DNA of 64,000 nucleotides from Flavobacterium silvisoli (GTDB lineage: Bacteria; Bacteroidota; Bacteroidia; Flavobacteriales; Flavobacteriaceae). Shown here one piece after another: positions 36,760-45,424 of this stretch. The stretch is from contig NZ_SJPE01000010.1 in the NCBI RefSeq assembly GCF_004329815.1, positions 57,569 to 121,568 of the forward strand. The letters are read 5' to 3'. How positions within the stretch are numbered: position 1 is the first letter of the stretch; the number at the start of each line of letters is the position of its first letter. Under the pieces are notes generated by a model. It ran no database searches. It was not told the origin of the DNA and saw nothing but the letters and a program-made list of their open reading frames with translations. The translations under genes were made by a program, and so were the position numbers.

Positions 36760-37821
36760 TTACAAATCATTGGCTTTGGTCGTAATTCGCTTAATGTCCT
36801 GTTCCTTACTTTTCGGATAAATCATCAACACATTTTCATTATCTACTATGATATAGTCATCTAACCCATCAATCACAACGAGTTTTTTGGCATCTGAACG
36901 AATGATATTATTGGAGGCATTTTCTAAAATAACCGTGGCATTGACCACCGCATTGTTTTGTTCGTCTTTATCTAATTTTTCATGTAACGAACCCCAGGTT
37001 CCCAAATCATTCCAATCAAAAGTGGCTGGCAATACGTATACATTCTGTGCTTTTTCCATTACGGCATAATCAATAGAAATGTTCTCTGCTTTGGCATAAT
37101 GGGCATCTATGAATTCCTTTTCAGAAGAGGTATTGTAGCTCTCCAACCCCTGACGAAACAGCGCTTCCATTTGAGGCTGGAATTTGGCAAAAGCCTCAGT
37201 AATAGCTTGAACACTCCAAATAAAAATACCCCCGTTCCAAAGGAAGTTACCGGCTTCTAAAAATGCCTTAGCCGTTTCATAATTGGGTTTCTCCCGAAAC
37301 TGGTTGACTTTCTTTATGGGGTTGGCATCTTTTTCATCAAATTCAATATAACCAAAACCCGTGTTAGGAAAAGTAGGCTGAATCCCTAGAGTCATCAACG
37401 CATTTTCCTTTTGGCAAAAATCAAAACACTGTTGCAAATCTTTGGTAAACTCGGATTCATCTTCAATCCAATGATCGCTGGGAGCTACCACCATCACCGC
37501 ATTGGGATTCATCTTCTGAATTTTCAAGGAAGCATATAAAATACAAGGGGCTGTATTTCGCATGGCGGGCTCTAACAGAACCTGCTCTTGTTTGACCATA
37601 GGCAATTGTTCTAACACCAATCCGTTGTAACGCTCATTGGTCAGTATAAAAATATTCTCGGCCGGAATTAACCACGACAAACGACTAAACGTTTTTTGAA
37701 TCAATGTGCTCCCCGAGCCCAACATATCGTGAAACTGTTTGGGGAAATCGGTGGTAGAAACCGGCCAAAAGCGTGAACCCACACCGCCGGCCATTAATAT
37801 TGCGTAATAATTTTTATTCAT
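36760..37821 (-). CDS. manC: Mannose-1-phosphate guanylyltransferase
   Basis: A 353-aa nucleotidyltransferase that makes GDP-mannose from GTP and mannose-1-phosphate for surface glycans. The signature is at the N-terminus (MAGGVGSRFWPVSTTDFPKQF), with the later VVAPSDHWIEDE and FNWNDLGTWGSL-like segment (here FDWNDLGTWGSLHEKL). The length is that of the single-domain enzyme without the isomerase extension. It is monocistronic or leads the minus-strand neighbours only by proximity. Confidence 0.92.
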   Translation of the reverse strand: MNKNYYAILMAGGVGSRFWPVSTTDFPKQFHDMLGSGSTLIQKTFSRLSWLIPAENIFILTNERYNGLVLEQLPMVKQEQVLLEPAMRNTAPCILYASLKIQKMNPNAVMVVAPSDHWIEDESEFTKDLQQCFDFCQKENALMTLGIQPTFPNTGFGYIEFDEKDANPIKKVNQFREKPNYETAKAFLEAGNFLWNGGIFIWSVQAITEAFAKFQPQMEALFRQGLESYNTSSEKEFIDAHYAKAENISIDYAVMEKAQNVYVLPATFDWNDLGTWGSLHEKLDKDEQNNAVVNATVILENASNNIIRSDAKKLVVIDGLDDYIIVDNENVLMIYPKSKEQDIKRITTKANDL

Positions 37822-37912
37822 GATATGCTGTTATTACTTTTCTGAATTGATTTCAGAATGTCAGTATCTGATTTGACTGGCAAAGGTACAAAGCCCTAAA
37901 GTTATTTTGTAT

Positions 37913-38515
37913 TTATCCCGGAATTATTTCAACCTCAGCGTTTGCGTTAAACAAATACAGTCGTCCGGTTTTGATTTCAAGACACTCATAACGCTTTACA
38001 CGAAGTCCTTTCTTTTGAAATATCCTGCCATTCTTTATTCGGAACAAACTACCGCTGGGCACCTCGTGTATGAAATGAATGTCGGCTTTTCTTTCGTCAA
38101 ATTGTTTTAAGGCAAAGGCTAATCGGGCATCTGTATCACTACTGGCGGTAGGATTTCGGAAATGATTGGCCACCAAGGGCAACACAGAATGCGGAAAAAT
38201 TTCAGGACGAATGAACGGCACCATCAACCGTTGAAAGGTGTGTTTCCATTCGTTGCCGTGCGGTTTGATTAAGCGACCGTATTTTTCATAGGCTACCAAA
38301 TGTGCTATTTCGTGTACCAGTGTTATGAGGAAACGGTATTTATTTAAATTAGCATTTACCGTAATTTCATGTTTGCCGCCAACAGCCCTCCGGTAATCGC
38401 CATGACGGGTTTGTCGTTCGTTGACAATTTTCAGATGCACGTTATTGTCTTTGATTAACTCAAAGCAAGGCAAAACCGCGTGTTCGGGCAGGTATTTGGC
38501 TAAAACCTCACTCAA
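37913..38515 (-). CDS. SprT-like zinc metalloprotease domain protein
   Basis: A 200-aa protein with the SprT motif HEIAH (His68, Glu69, His72) followed by a downstream HGNEWK (His86), the typical third-ligand HGxxW pattern. The C-terminal part (FRIKNGRIFQKKGLRVKRYECLEIKTGRLYLF) corresponds to the SprT zinc-ribbon-like segment, but the four Cys of a zinc ribbon are missing. Eukaryotic relatives act in DNA-protein crosslink repair; the bacterial role is unclear. It starts 3 nt after the SDR gene, so the two are probably co-transcribed. Confidence 0.82.
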   Translation of the reverse strand: MSEVLAKYLPEHAVLPCFELIKDNNVHLKIVNERQTRHGDYRRAVGGKHEITVNANLNKYRFLITLVHEIAHLVAYEKYGRLIKPHGNEWKHTFQRLMVPFIRPEIFPHSVLPLVANHFRNPTASSDTDARLAFALKQFDERKADIHFIHEVPSGSLFRIKNGRIFQKKGLRVKRYECLEIKTGRLYLFNANAEVEIIPG

Positions 38516-38518
38516 AAC

Positions 38519-39199
38519 TTAAGGTGTAGTAGATGAAACCTGAAGCACTTTCCCGTTGAAATATTTGTTTCCGGTTAAGGCAAAATTGAAAATATAATCA
38601 GCCATTTCTTTGGGCGAGAGTGGTGCTTCGTAACCCGGAAAAGCTTCCTGTAGCATTTCGGTATTCACAGCCCCGAGCGCAAGCACGTTAAAAGCAATGC
38701 CTTGTTCTTTGTATTCTTCTGCCAAAAGTTCCGAAAGTGTAATTACAGCTCCTTTGCTCGAACTGTAAGCGGCCAGTCCGGCAAACTTCATGCTGCCTTG
38801 TATACCTCCCATAGAACTGATGGAAACCACATGGCTTCCATTGGGCAAAAACGGCAAACACGTCCGGGTCAAATTGGCTACTCCAAAAACATTCACACGG
38901 TATACTTTTTCAAAATCTTCCTGAGTAGTTTGAGCAAAAGGCTTATGGATTAAACTCCCGGCGTTGTGAATAATGATGTCTATCTTTTTCCAGGCGGAAG
39001 AAAGAAATTTTTCCACTTCGGCTAATTCATCTTCCTGAGACAAATCAACGGTTAAACAGGTAATATTGGCATTTCCCAATAAAGTTTGTGGGGTTTTGCG
39101 GGAAACGGCTAAAACGTTGTGACCGGCATTGGCAAATTGCAGTGCCAATTCGTGACCTATACCCCGAGAGGTTCCGGTGATGATGATATTTTTATTCAC
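38519..39199 (-). CDS. Short-chain dehydrogenase/reductase
   Basis: A 226-aa classical SDR. The NAD(P)-binding motif is TGTSRGIGHELALQFANAG, NNAG appears as IIHNAGSLIHKPF, and the catalytic Tyr and Lys lie in AAYSSSKGAVITL with the Ser in VVSISSMGG. The Arg in the cofactor loop (AVSRK) suggests NADP preference (inference). The substrate is unknown. It lies 3 nt upstream of the SprT-like gene. Confidence 0.9.
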   Translation of the reverse strand: MNKNIIITGTSRGIGHELALQFANAGHNVLAVSRKTPQTLLGNANITCLTVDLSQEDELAEVEKFLSSAWKKIDIIIHNAGSLIHKPFAQTTQEDFEKVYRVNVFGVANLTRTCLPFLPNGSHVVSISSMGGIQGSMKFAGLAAYSSSKGAVITLSELLAEEYKEQGIAFNVLALGAVNTEMLQEAFPGYEAPLSPKEMADYIFNFALTGNKYFNGKVLQVSSTTP

Positions 39200-39368
39200 A
39201 ATTGAAGAGATTGTTTTCGTGTTTATGAATCTGTGATTCTATTTTGCGATTCTTGTTGTAAAGATATTAAAAGTCATGAAATGAAATCAGCTTTTCCGCT
39301 TTAGACTAAACACAGTGTTTTGAACTTGAGTCAACAACATAAGTCCATTGCAATTTTTCAAACAAAAA

Positions 39369-39391
39369 ACCCTTTCATGCCGAAAGGGTTC
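39369..39391 (-). terminator. Rho-independent terminator of the acyl-CoA dehydrogenase gene
   Basis: AACCCTTTC and GAAAGGGTT flank a 5-nt loop. On the minus strand the hairpin is followed by TTTTTTGTTT. It lies 55 nt after the stop of the upstream minus-strand gene. The rest of the 39200-39445 spacer shows no ORF. Confidence 0.8.
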
Positions 39392-39445
39392 AATGAGTAA
39401 TACTATTTACAATTTAAAATTATGTCATTCAAATATATGAAAAAT

Positions 39446-40585
39446 TTAAACCGTCAAACCTCTTGAAATTACGATTCTTTGAATTTCAGAAGTTCCTTCA
39501 TATATCTGTGTAATTTTAGAATCACGCATCATACGTTCTACGTGGTATTCGGCAACATAACCATTACCTCCATGGATTTGTACGGCCTCATTAGCAACTT
39601 CCAAAGCAATTTCAGAAGCATATAATTTAGCCATAGCACCCGAATGAGCGATATCTTTTCCTTCGTCTTTTTCACAGGCTGCTTTCATGATTAGCATTTT
39701 GGCAGCAGTAATTTTTACATACATGTCAGCCAATTTAAAGGCAACGGCCTGGTGTTTGAAAATTTCTTTTCCGAAAGCTTTTCTTTCATTGGCATATTTC
39801 AAAGCCAATTCGTAAGCACCAGTGGCAATTCCTAAGGCTTGTGAAGCGATTCCGATTCTTCCGCCGTTCAATACATTCATGGCAAAATTAAATCCGAAAC
39901 CATCGGCACCAATTCGGTTTTCTTTAGGGACTTTTACATCGGTAAACATTAACGAATGTGTATCGCTTCCGCGGATTCCCATTTTCTTTTCTTTCGGACC
40001 AATTTCAAAACCTTCCCAACCTCTTTCTACGATGAAAGCATTGATTCCTTTGTGTCCTTTTTCCACATCGGTTTGTGCCATTACCAAATACGTTGAAGCG
40101 GTTCCTCCGTTGGTAATCCAGTTTTTAGTTCCGTTCAGCAAATAGTAGTCGCCCATATCTTTGGCGGTTGTTTTTTGCGAAGAAGCATCACTACCGGCTT
40201 CAGGTTCTGACAAACAAAATGCCCCGATAACTTCTCCTTTGGCTAAAGGCACTAAATATTTCATTTTTTGTTCTTCTGAACAGTATTTTTCCATACCGGC
40301 ACACACCAAAGAGTTGTTTACCGACATGATTACTGCAGCAGAAGCATCCACTTTTGCAATTTCGGTCATGGCCAAAACATAAGAAACACTGTCCAATCCG
40401 GCACCTCCGTATTTAGGATCTACCATCATCCCAAGGAACCCGAGTTCTCCCATCATTTTGACTTGTTCTGTCGGAAACTTTGAATGTTCGTCTCTTTCTA
40501 TAACACCCGGTAACAATTCGGCCTGAGCAAAATCTCTGGCAGCTTGTTGAATCATTAACTGTTCTTCGGTTAAATTAAAATCCAT
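39446..40585 (-). CDS. Acyl-CoA dehydrogenase (short/branched-chain type)
   Basis: A 379-aa FAD enzyme for alpha,beta-oxidation of acyl-CoA. Signatures are AFCLSEPEAGSDASSQKT, the NGTKNWITNGG segment, and the catalytic Glu363 in QIYEGTSEIQRIVISR. NGGRIGIASQALGIATGAYE is typical of the butyryl/isovaleryl branch. The length is standard (about 380). The chain-length preference is not certain. A consensus minus-strand promoter precedes it and a terminator follows, so it is a single-gene unit. Confidence 0.93.
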   Translation of the reverse strand: MDFNLTEEQLMIQQAARDFAQAELLPGVIERDEHSKFPTEQVKMMGELGFLGMMVDPKYGGAGLDSVSYVLAMTEIAKVDASAAVIMSVNNSLVCAGMEKYCSEEQKMKYLVPLAKGEVIGAFCLSEPEAGSDASSQKTTAKDMGDYYLLNGTKNWITNGGTASTYLVMAQTDVEKGHKGINAFIVERGWEGFEIGPKEKKMGIRGSDTHSLMFTDVKVPKENRIGADGFGFNFAMNVLNGGRIGIASQALGIATGAYELALKYANERKAFGKEIFKHQAVAFKLADMYVKITAAKMLIMKAACEKDEGKDIAHSGAMAKLYASEIALEVANEAVQIHGGNGYVAEYHVERMMRDSKITQIYEGTSEIQRIVISRGLTV

Positions 40586-40628
40586 ACTTGTAAAAAATTA
40601 TGATTGTTGTTTCTTTAATTTTGGTGCC

Positions 40629-40660
40629 CAAAAGTATGATAATAAAGTTAAAATTTCAAA
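40629..40660 (-). promoter_or_regulatory. Promoter of the acyl-CoA dehydrogenase gene
   Basis: On the minus strand TTTG (40660-40657), 20 nt, then TACTTTTG (40636-40629) fits TTTG-N19/20-TAnnTTTG. It ends 43 nt before the start codon. Confidence 0.7.
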
Positions 40661-40680
40661 CGTTTTCGTAAATTTAGCCA

Positions 40681-41748
40681 ATGTTTAAAGAAACCTATCA
40701 AGTTATCGGAGTCATGTCGGGAACTTCCCTGGACGGCATTGATTTAGCACATATTCATTTCACAGTTAATGAAGCCAAATGGAGGTACACCATTCACGAA
40801 AGTGAAACCATTCCGTACGATGCCGATTGGTTAAACAAACTGAGGACTGCGGTTGATTTTTCTAATGAACAACTGAAAAAATTAAACGAAGAATACACAC
40901 TGCTTTTAGGAACTGTGATTCACAACTTCATTCAAAAACACGCCATCCGAAATCTTGATGCGGTTTGCAGTCACGGACACACCATTTTGCATCAGCCTCA
41001 GAACGGATTGACGCTTCAAATAGGCAATCTGTCCAACATTGCTGAAATTGTTGGTGAAACTGTCGTTTGTGATTTTCGGGTACAGGACGTAAAATTAGGC
41101 GGACAGGGGGCGCCTTTGGTTCCTATTGGCGACCGAATCCTATTTACAGAGTATGATTACTGCCTGAATTTGGGAGGCTTTTCAAACGTATCTTTTGAAC
41201 AAGTCGGAAAGCGTATTGCTTTTGACATTTCTCCGGTCAATACCGTTTTAAATTTTTATGCAAATCTGTTGGGATTTGATTATGATGACAAAGGAAACAT
41301 CGCCCGTTCGGGAAAGGTTAATACGGATTTGTTTGACGAATTGAACTCACTGAATTATTACAGTAAACCCCACCCGAAATCGTTGGGTTTTGAATTTGTA
41401 AAAGCAGTTGTATTGCCCTTGATGGAAAAATATACAATAGCAACAGCAGATAAAATGCGTACTTTTATTGAACATATTGCTGCACAAACTTCTCTGGCTT
41501 TGCCCAATCAAAGGGGTAAAATGCTCATCACCGGCGGGGGTGCCTACAATGATTTTTTGACAGAAAGGATGCAACATCATTTGCCGCAATTACAACTCAT
41601 CATCCCCGATTTAAAAACCTTAGAATACAAAGAGGCTCTGATTTTCGGATTGCTGGGTGTGCTCAGATTACGTCATGAAATTAATGTCCTGAGCAGTGTA
41701 ACCGGAGCTACTCAAAATCATTCGTCTGGCGTCATTTTTAAGCATTAA
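40681..41748 (+). CDS. anmK: Anhydro-N-acetylmuramic acid kinase
   Basis: A 355-aa cytosolic kinase of peptidoglycan recycling that hydrolyses and phosphorylates anhydro-MurNAc to MurNAc-6-phosphate. The ATP/sugar-kinase motif is GVMSGTSLDGIDLAHI. Further marks are CSHGHTILHQP, the central LGGQGAPLVPIGDRILF, NLGGFSNVSF and the C-terminal LITGGGAYNDFL. The length is a little under the ~370 usual. It is divergent from the acyl-CoA dehydrogenase gene; murF lies 7 kb away in the same window. Confidence 0.95.
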   Translation: MFKETYQVIGVMSGTSLDGIDLAHIHFTVNEAKWRYTIHESETIPYDADWLNKLRTAVDFSNEQLKKLNEEYTLLLGTVIHNFIQKHAIRNLDAVCSHGHTILHQPQNGLTLQIGNLSNIAEIVGETVVCDFRVQDVKLGGQGAPLVPIGDRILFTEYDYCLNLGGFSNVSFEQVGKRIAFDISPVNTVLNFYANLLGFDYDDKGNIARSGKVNTDLFDELNSLNYYSKPHPKSLGFEFVKAVVLPLMEKYTIATADKMRTFIEHIAAQTSLALPNQRGKMLITGGGAYNDFLTERMQHHLPQLQLIIPDLKTLEYKEALIFGLLGVLRLRHEINVLSSVTGATQNHSSGVIFKH

Positions 41749-41808
41749 TTAAGTAGAATTTATTTAACTTTTACATAACTTAGCTATTCAAACCAATAAA
41801 AAATAAAA

Positions 41809-42063
41809 ATGAGAAAATTAATGTTAGCCATGATGGCTTTGATAGGATTTACGCTATCCGCAAACGCTCAACAAACTCCAAAAAAGGCAGACAAAGCGGT
41901 CAAAGAAACTAAAGCGCCGGCAACGAAAAAAGAAGAAGTTAAAGGACCTCTAAAAAAAGACGGCACTCCGGACAAGCGTTTCAAAGAAAACAAAGAACCA
42001 AAAGGTCCGCTCAAAAAAGACGGAACTCCTGACAAACGTTTCAAAGAAAACAAAAAGAAATAA
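41809..42063 (+). CDS. Small exported Lys-rich protein with two 18-residue repeats
   Basis: An 84-aa protein. The N-terminus MRKLMLAMMALIGFTLSANAQ is a signal peptide with likely cleavage after ANA. The mature part is about 64 aa, very basic and probably disordered. The unit KGPLKKDGTPDKRFKENK occurs twice, exactly 60 nt apart (41941 and 42001). The two DNA copies differ at six positions, all synonymous third codon positions. I know no function. A good terminator follows, so this is a real transcription unit. Confidence 0.78.
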   Translation: MRKLMLAMMALIGFTLSANAQQTPKKADKAVKETKAPATKKEEVKGPLKKDGTPDKRFKENKEPKGPLKKDGTPDKRFKENKKK

Positions 42064-42070
42064 CAATCCG

Positions 42071-42099
42071 AACGCCACTGTATAAGTGGCGTTTTTTTT
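42071..42099 (+). terminator. Rho-independent terminator of the small repeat protein gene
   Basis: AACGCCACT and AGTGGCGTT flank the loop GTATA, followed by T's to 42099. It starts 7 nt after the stop. Confidence 0.85.
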
Positions 42100-42113
42100 A
42101 GTCAATTTCCCAA

Positions 42114-42148
42114 ATTCTTATTCCTCAATCCTAATTCCTTATTCTTAT
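42114..42148. repeat. Heptamer tandem repeat upstream of the Glu/Leu dehydrogenase gene
   Basis: Five contiguous 7-mers read ATTCTTA, TTCCTCA, ATCCTAA, TTCCTTA, TTCTTAT. The last copy overlaps the -7 box at 42146-42153. Confidence 0.75.
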
Positions 42149-42153
42149 ATTTG
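42146..42153 (+). promoter_or_regulatory. -7 promoter box for the Glu/Leu dehydrogenase gene
   Basis: TATATTTG is a perfect TAnnTTTG. No -33 TTG exists 19-20 nt upstream because the heptamer repeat fills that space. The leader is about 75 nt. Confidence 0.6.
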
Positions 42154-42234
42154 CGCCACCAAAAAGACCTATAGGAATTCAGCTTTAAAATCCGGTCTTT
42201 TTTATCCCAAACAATAAAACAACATGCAACTGAA

Positions 42235-43461
42235 ATGAAAGATTTACTTAAAAAATTTGAAAACAAACAACCTGAAATAATTTTTAATTGGAAGGATTCA
42301 GAAACAGAAGCCGAAGGTTGGACCGTAATCAATTCGCTTCGTGGCGGAGCTGCCGGTGGTGGGACGCGTATGCGAAAAGGACTGGACATGAACGAAGTTT
42401 TATCGCTTGCCAAAACCATGGAAGTAAAATTCTCGGTTTCGGGTCCGGCAATTGGAGGAGCAAAATCGGGCATCAATTTCGACCCGAATGATCCTCGTAA
42501 AAAGGGAGTTTTGCAGCGTTGGTACAAAGCTGTTTCTCCTTTATTGAAAAGTTATTACGGCACAGGTGGCGACTTGAACGTAGACGAAATACATGAAGTA
42601 ATTCCGTTTACCGAAGAATGTGGTGTTTGGCATCCGCAGGAAGGTGTTTTCAACGGCCATTTCAAACCTACAGAAGCAGACAAAATCAACCGAATAGGAC
42701 AATTACGTCAGGGTGTTATCAAAGTAATCGAAAATCCGAAATTCTCTCCCGATGTATTGCGCAAATATACTGTAGCCGATATGATTACCGGTTATGGAGT
42801 AGCCGAAGCCGTACGTCATTACTACCACATTTACGGCGGAGATGTACACGGCAAAAAAGCCATCGTTCAGGGATTCGGAAACGTGGGCTCTGCTGCGGCT
42901 TTCTATCTTGCGGAAATGGGCGCTAAAATCGTTGGAATTATTGATCGTGATGGAGGTATTATTAACGAAGAAGGCTTTACTTTTGATGAAATCAGACGAT
43001 TGTTTTTGAATAAAAACGGCAACAAATTGGTAGCCCAAAACATGATTCCTTTTGCCGAAATCAATGAAAAAATATGGACCCTGGGAGCCGATATTTTTGC
43101 TCCTTGTGCTGCTTCCAGATTGGTAACCCAAGAACAAGTTGAAAATCTGATTACAAATGGCTTGGAGGTTATTTCATGTGGAGCTAACGTACCGTTTGCC
43201 GACAAAGAAATTTTCTTCGGACCTATTATGGAAGAAACTGACAGCAAAGTAAGCTTGATTCCTGACTTTATTTCAAATTGCGGTATGGCCCGCGTTTTTG
43301 CTTATTTCATGGAAAAGAAAGTACAAATGACAGACGAAGCTATTTTTTACGACATATCGGAAACCATCAAAAAAGCGCTGGATAAAGCTCATGCTTTGAA
43401 TGCTGATAAAAAAAATATCAGTGCTACAGCATTCGAAATTGCACTGAAACAATTAGTTTAG
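42235..43461 (+). CDS. Glu/Leu/Phe/Val dehydrogenase family protein
   Basis: A 408-aa NAD(P)-dependent amino-acid dehydrogenase. The substrate domain carries GGAAGGGTRMRKGLDM and the catalytic-Lys segment GPAIGGAKSGINFDP. The cofactor domain holds IVQGFGNVGSAAAFYLAEMGAKIVGIIDRDGG. CAASRLVTQEQVENL and VISCGANVPFADKE are also typical. The GGTRM start and length sit between leucine and glutamate dehydrogenases, so the amino acid is left open. A consensus -7 box with a heptamer repeat lies upstream. Confidence 0.88.
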   Translation: MKDLLKKFENKQPEIIFNWKDSETEAEGWTVINSLRGGAAGGGTRMRKGLDMNEVLSLAKTMEVKFSVSGPAIGGAKSGINFDPNDPRKKGVLQRWYKAVSPLLKSYYGTGGDLNVDEIHEVIPFTEECGVWHPQEGVFNGHFKPTEADKINRIGQLRQGVIKVIENPKFSPDVLRKYTVADMITGYGVAEAVRHYYHIYGGDVHGKKAIVQGFGNVGSAAAFYLAEMGAKIVGIIDRDGGIINEEGFTFDEIRRLFLNKNGNKLVAQNMIPFAEINEKIWTLGADIFAPCAASRLVTQEQVENLITNGLEVISCGANVPFADKEIFFGPIMEETDSKVSLIPDFISNCGMARVFAYFMEKKVQMTDEAIFYDISETIKKALDKAHALNADKKNISATAFEIALKQLV

Positions 43462-43536
43462 TAAACAATTAACAACAAAGTTTACACAATATTTAGTATT
43501 TTTAAGCGTTATTAAGTAAACGAACAAAGAATAGTT

Positions 43537-44427
43537 ATGAGTTTTGAACTGTCAAACGAAGACAAAAAATCTTTAGGCATCACAACCGTGGTGTATGCTT
43601 TGTTGATTCTGTTGCTTTTCTTTTTGCGCTTTTGGCCTCCTGCCGATATGAAAATCATGGGCGGTGGCGGTGGTGGTGGCATCGAGATGAATTTCGGCGA
43701 TAGCGATTACGGCATGGGCGACAATTATAAAAGCGAAGTTTTAAATGTGAAAGACCAAGCCAAAGCTACCCCTGTGGTGCCAACCCCGGAGGAAGATGTT
43801 ATTGCCGACGACAATTCTGATGCAAATGACGCTGTGATTCCCAAACATGAGACTGTAAAAAAAACGCCGGTAACGGTTAAAAAAGACCTTCCAAAACCTA
43901 CACCTGAAAAACCAAAAGTTTCGAAAAATGCCAACGATGCTTTATCGAGCTTATTGGGTAATAAAGGTGGAGACGGTGATGACAATAAAGGCGGTAACAA
44001 AGGAAGTGCTAACGGCAATTTAAACTCCAAAGGCTATTATGGTAACGGAAGCGGAACAGGTACAGGCGGAGGAAACGGTTCAGGAAACGGAACGGGCACC
44101 GGAAGCGGAAGCGGTTCAGGAAACGGCAGTGGAAATGGTGGCGGAAACGGCAGCGGCTCAGGTTATTCCTTAGGAAACCGAAAAGCGCTCAGTAAACCTC
44201 AACCCGATTATACTTGCCAAGAACAAGGAAGAGTAGCAGTACAGGTTTCAGTTGACCGAAATGGCAACACCATCAGCGTAACGGCCGGAGTACAAGGAAC
44301 GACCAATACGGCAAAATGTTTACTTGATCAAGCCCGAATAGCAGCCATGAACACCAAATGGCAACCCGACGCCGATGCACCGGAAAAACAAGTTGGTAAA
44401 ATAATCTATACGTTCAGTTTGAATTAA
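43537..44427 (+). CDS. TonB-family energy transducer with Gly/Ser/Asn-rich linker
   Basis: A 296-aa inner-membrane protein with one N-terminal transmembrane helix (VVYALLILLLFFLRFW, about residues 15-33), a GGGGGGG run, and a charged Pro/Lys stretch (TPEEDV..., KKTPVTVKKDLPKPTPEKPK). A long low-complexity linker of GSGNGTGTGSGS type follows (about 165-210). The C-terminal domain of about 75 residues resembles TonB-C (QGRVAVQVSVDRNGNTISVTAG ... GKIIYTFSLN). It would transmit proton-motive energy from ExbB/ExbD to TonB-dependent receptors. ExbB/ExbD genes lie 0.6 kb away on the opposite strand, which supports the call. Confidence 0.75.
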   Translation: MSFELSNEDKKSLGITTVVYALLILLLFFLRFWPPADMKIMGGGGGGGIEMNFGDSDYGMGDNYKSEVLNVKDQAKATPVVPTPEEDVIADDNSDANDAVIPKHETVKKTPVTVKKDLPKPTPEKPKVSKNANDALSSLLGNKGGDGDDNKGGNKGSANGNLNSKGYYGNGSGTGTGGGNGSGNGTGTGSGSGSGNGSGNGGGNGSGSGYSLGNRKALSKPQPDYTCQEQGRVAVQVSVDRNGNTISVTAGVQGTTNTAKCLLDQARIAAMNTKWQPDADAPEKQVGKIIYTFSLN

Positions 44428-44434
44428 CCATAAC

Positions 44435-44464
44435 AAAAAATCCCGATTAACATCGGGATTTTTT
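44435..44464. terminator. Bidirectional terminator after the TonB-like gene
   Basis: AAAAAATCCCGAT and ATCGGGATTTTTT enclose the loop TAAC. It lies between the TonB-like gene and the convergent 44482 gene and can serve both. Confidence 0.85.
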
Positions 44465-44481
44465 GTTGCTTTTTTAGACCA

Positions 44482-45009
44482 TTACCATTCTTCAGCTTTC
44501 TTCTTTTTGTCCATATAGTCTAATAAATTTTTATTTACACCGTTGAACAAATCTTCATAGGCAGCCGGCACGTTGTCTTTGTATTTTTTTAACGAACCGT
44601 CTTTATTATAATAATTAGAAAAATCATTCAGATTTTGCGGAGTCGTAGTTTCTTTTCGGTCAAACTCTTCCAAACTAATCGGGTCAAATTTATATTTTCC
44701 CTCTTTAAAGGTGATTTCGATAACAAACGTGGCAATTGTACACACATTGGTTCCGCCTGCTTTGCTGCAAATAAAAGGATCTTTTTTGCCCTTAAAAGTT
44801 ATCTTCTCATTTTCAACAGAAGACACTACACTGTATCCTTTATTTTCCTTTATCCATCCCATTGTACGGCCGTACAGTTCTTTGGCTGAACCTTCGTATT
44901 TACCGACAATAAAATCGGTCAATCCTTCTTTTGCAAATTTAAATTCGGTATCCTGTGCAAAAGTTGTCAAGCTGACAAAAGCCAATAACAAGAGTGCTTT
45001 TAATTTCAT
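44482..45009 (-). CDS. Exported protein of unknown function (DUF4468-like)
   Basis: A 175-aa protein beginning at the ATG at 45009, where a signal peptide starts (MKLKALLLLAFVSLTTFAQ); an upstream ATG would overlap the exbD stop region and add 13 non-signal residues. The mature part (TEFKFAKEGLTDFIVGKYEGSAKELYGRTMGWIKENK ... ENEKITFKGKK) resembles the DUF4468/TBP-like periplasmic domain seen in Bacteroidetes: beta-strands, one helix, then a charged C-terminal tail. Two Cys (ICSKAGGTNVC) could pair. Its function is unknown. It follows exbD by 19 nt in the same direction, so it may belong to the ExbB/ExbD unit. Confidence 0.7.
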   Translation of the reverse strand: MKLKALLLLAFVSLTTFAQDTEFKFAKEGLTDFIVGKYEGSAKELYGRTMGWIKENKGYSVVSSVENEKITFKGKKDPFICSKAGGTNVCTIATFVIEITFKEGKYKFDPISLEEFDRKETTTPQNLNDFSNYYNKDGSLKKYKDNVPAAYEDLFNGVNKNLLDYMDKKKKAEEW

Positions 45010-45028
45010 AGTATGCTGTTTTAGTGGT

Positions 45029-45424
45029 TTATTTCGGACTGGTAGCAATCACAAATTTAAGTTTGTTCTTCACCCCTATTTGAAGTACATCAACCAAATC
45101 CTGTACCTGCATGGTGGCCGGAATTCGGATAACCACGGTTTGATCTTTGGCAGGATCCATTTTCGACAAAAGTTTGGCCTCTAACTGATCAAAACCTACT
45201 TCTTCTTTATCTACAAAAAACCGCTTTTCTTCTGTTACTGATAACGTAATGAGTTGTTTGTTGGTCTTTTCATTTGTTTTTGATTTTGGCAATGTCATTC
45301 GGATAACATTAGGATTGGCCAAAGTTGAAATAATCAAAAAGAACAACAACAAGAAGAACATAATGTCGCTCAAAGAGGAAGTAGCGACTTCTGCGTGAAA
45401 TCGTTTATTTCGCTTTATAGCCAT
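45029..45424 (-). CDS. exbD: ExbD/TolR family biopolymer transport protein
   Basis: A 131-aa protein with a short cytoplasmic N-terminus, one transmembrane helix containing the proton-path Asp (SLSDIMFFLLLFFLIISTL), and a periplasmic domain with the usual VVIRIPATMQVQDLVDVLQIGVKN segment. It pairs with ExbB to convert proton motive force into TonB motion. It overlaps exbB by 20 nt, showing co-translation. Confidence 0.9.
   Translation of the reverse strand: MAIKRNKRFHAEVATSSLSDIMFFLLLFFLIISTLANPNVIRMTLPKSKTNEKTNKQLITLSVTEEKRFFVDKEEVGFDQLEAKLLSKMDPAKDQTVVIRIPATMQVQDLVDVLQIGVKNKLKFVIATSPK

Noticed and set aside
42703..43247. Minus-strand frames inside the Glu/Leu dehydrogenase gene
   Set aside because: Antisense frames over a strongly conserved enzyme gene; no independent support.
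43669..44160. Frameshift or assembly error in the TonB-like gene
   Set aside because: The Gly-rich stretches are in frame with a sensible TonB-C-like end, and the flanks are normal.
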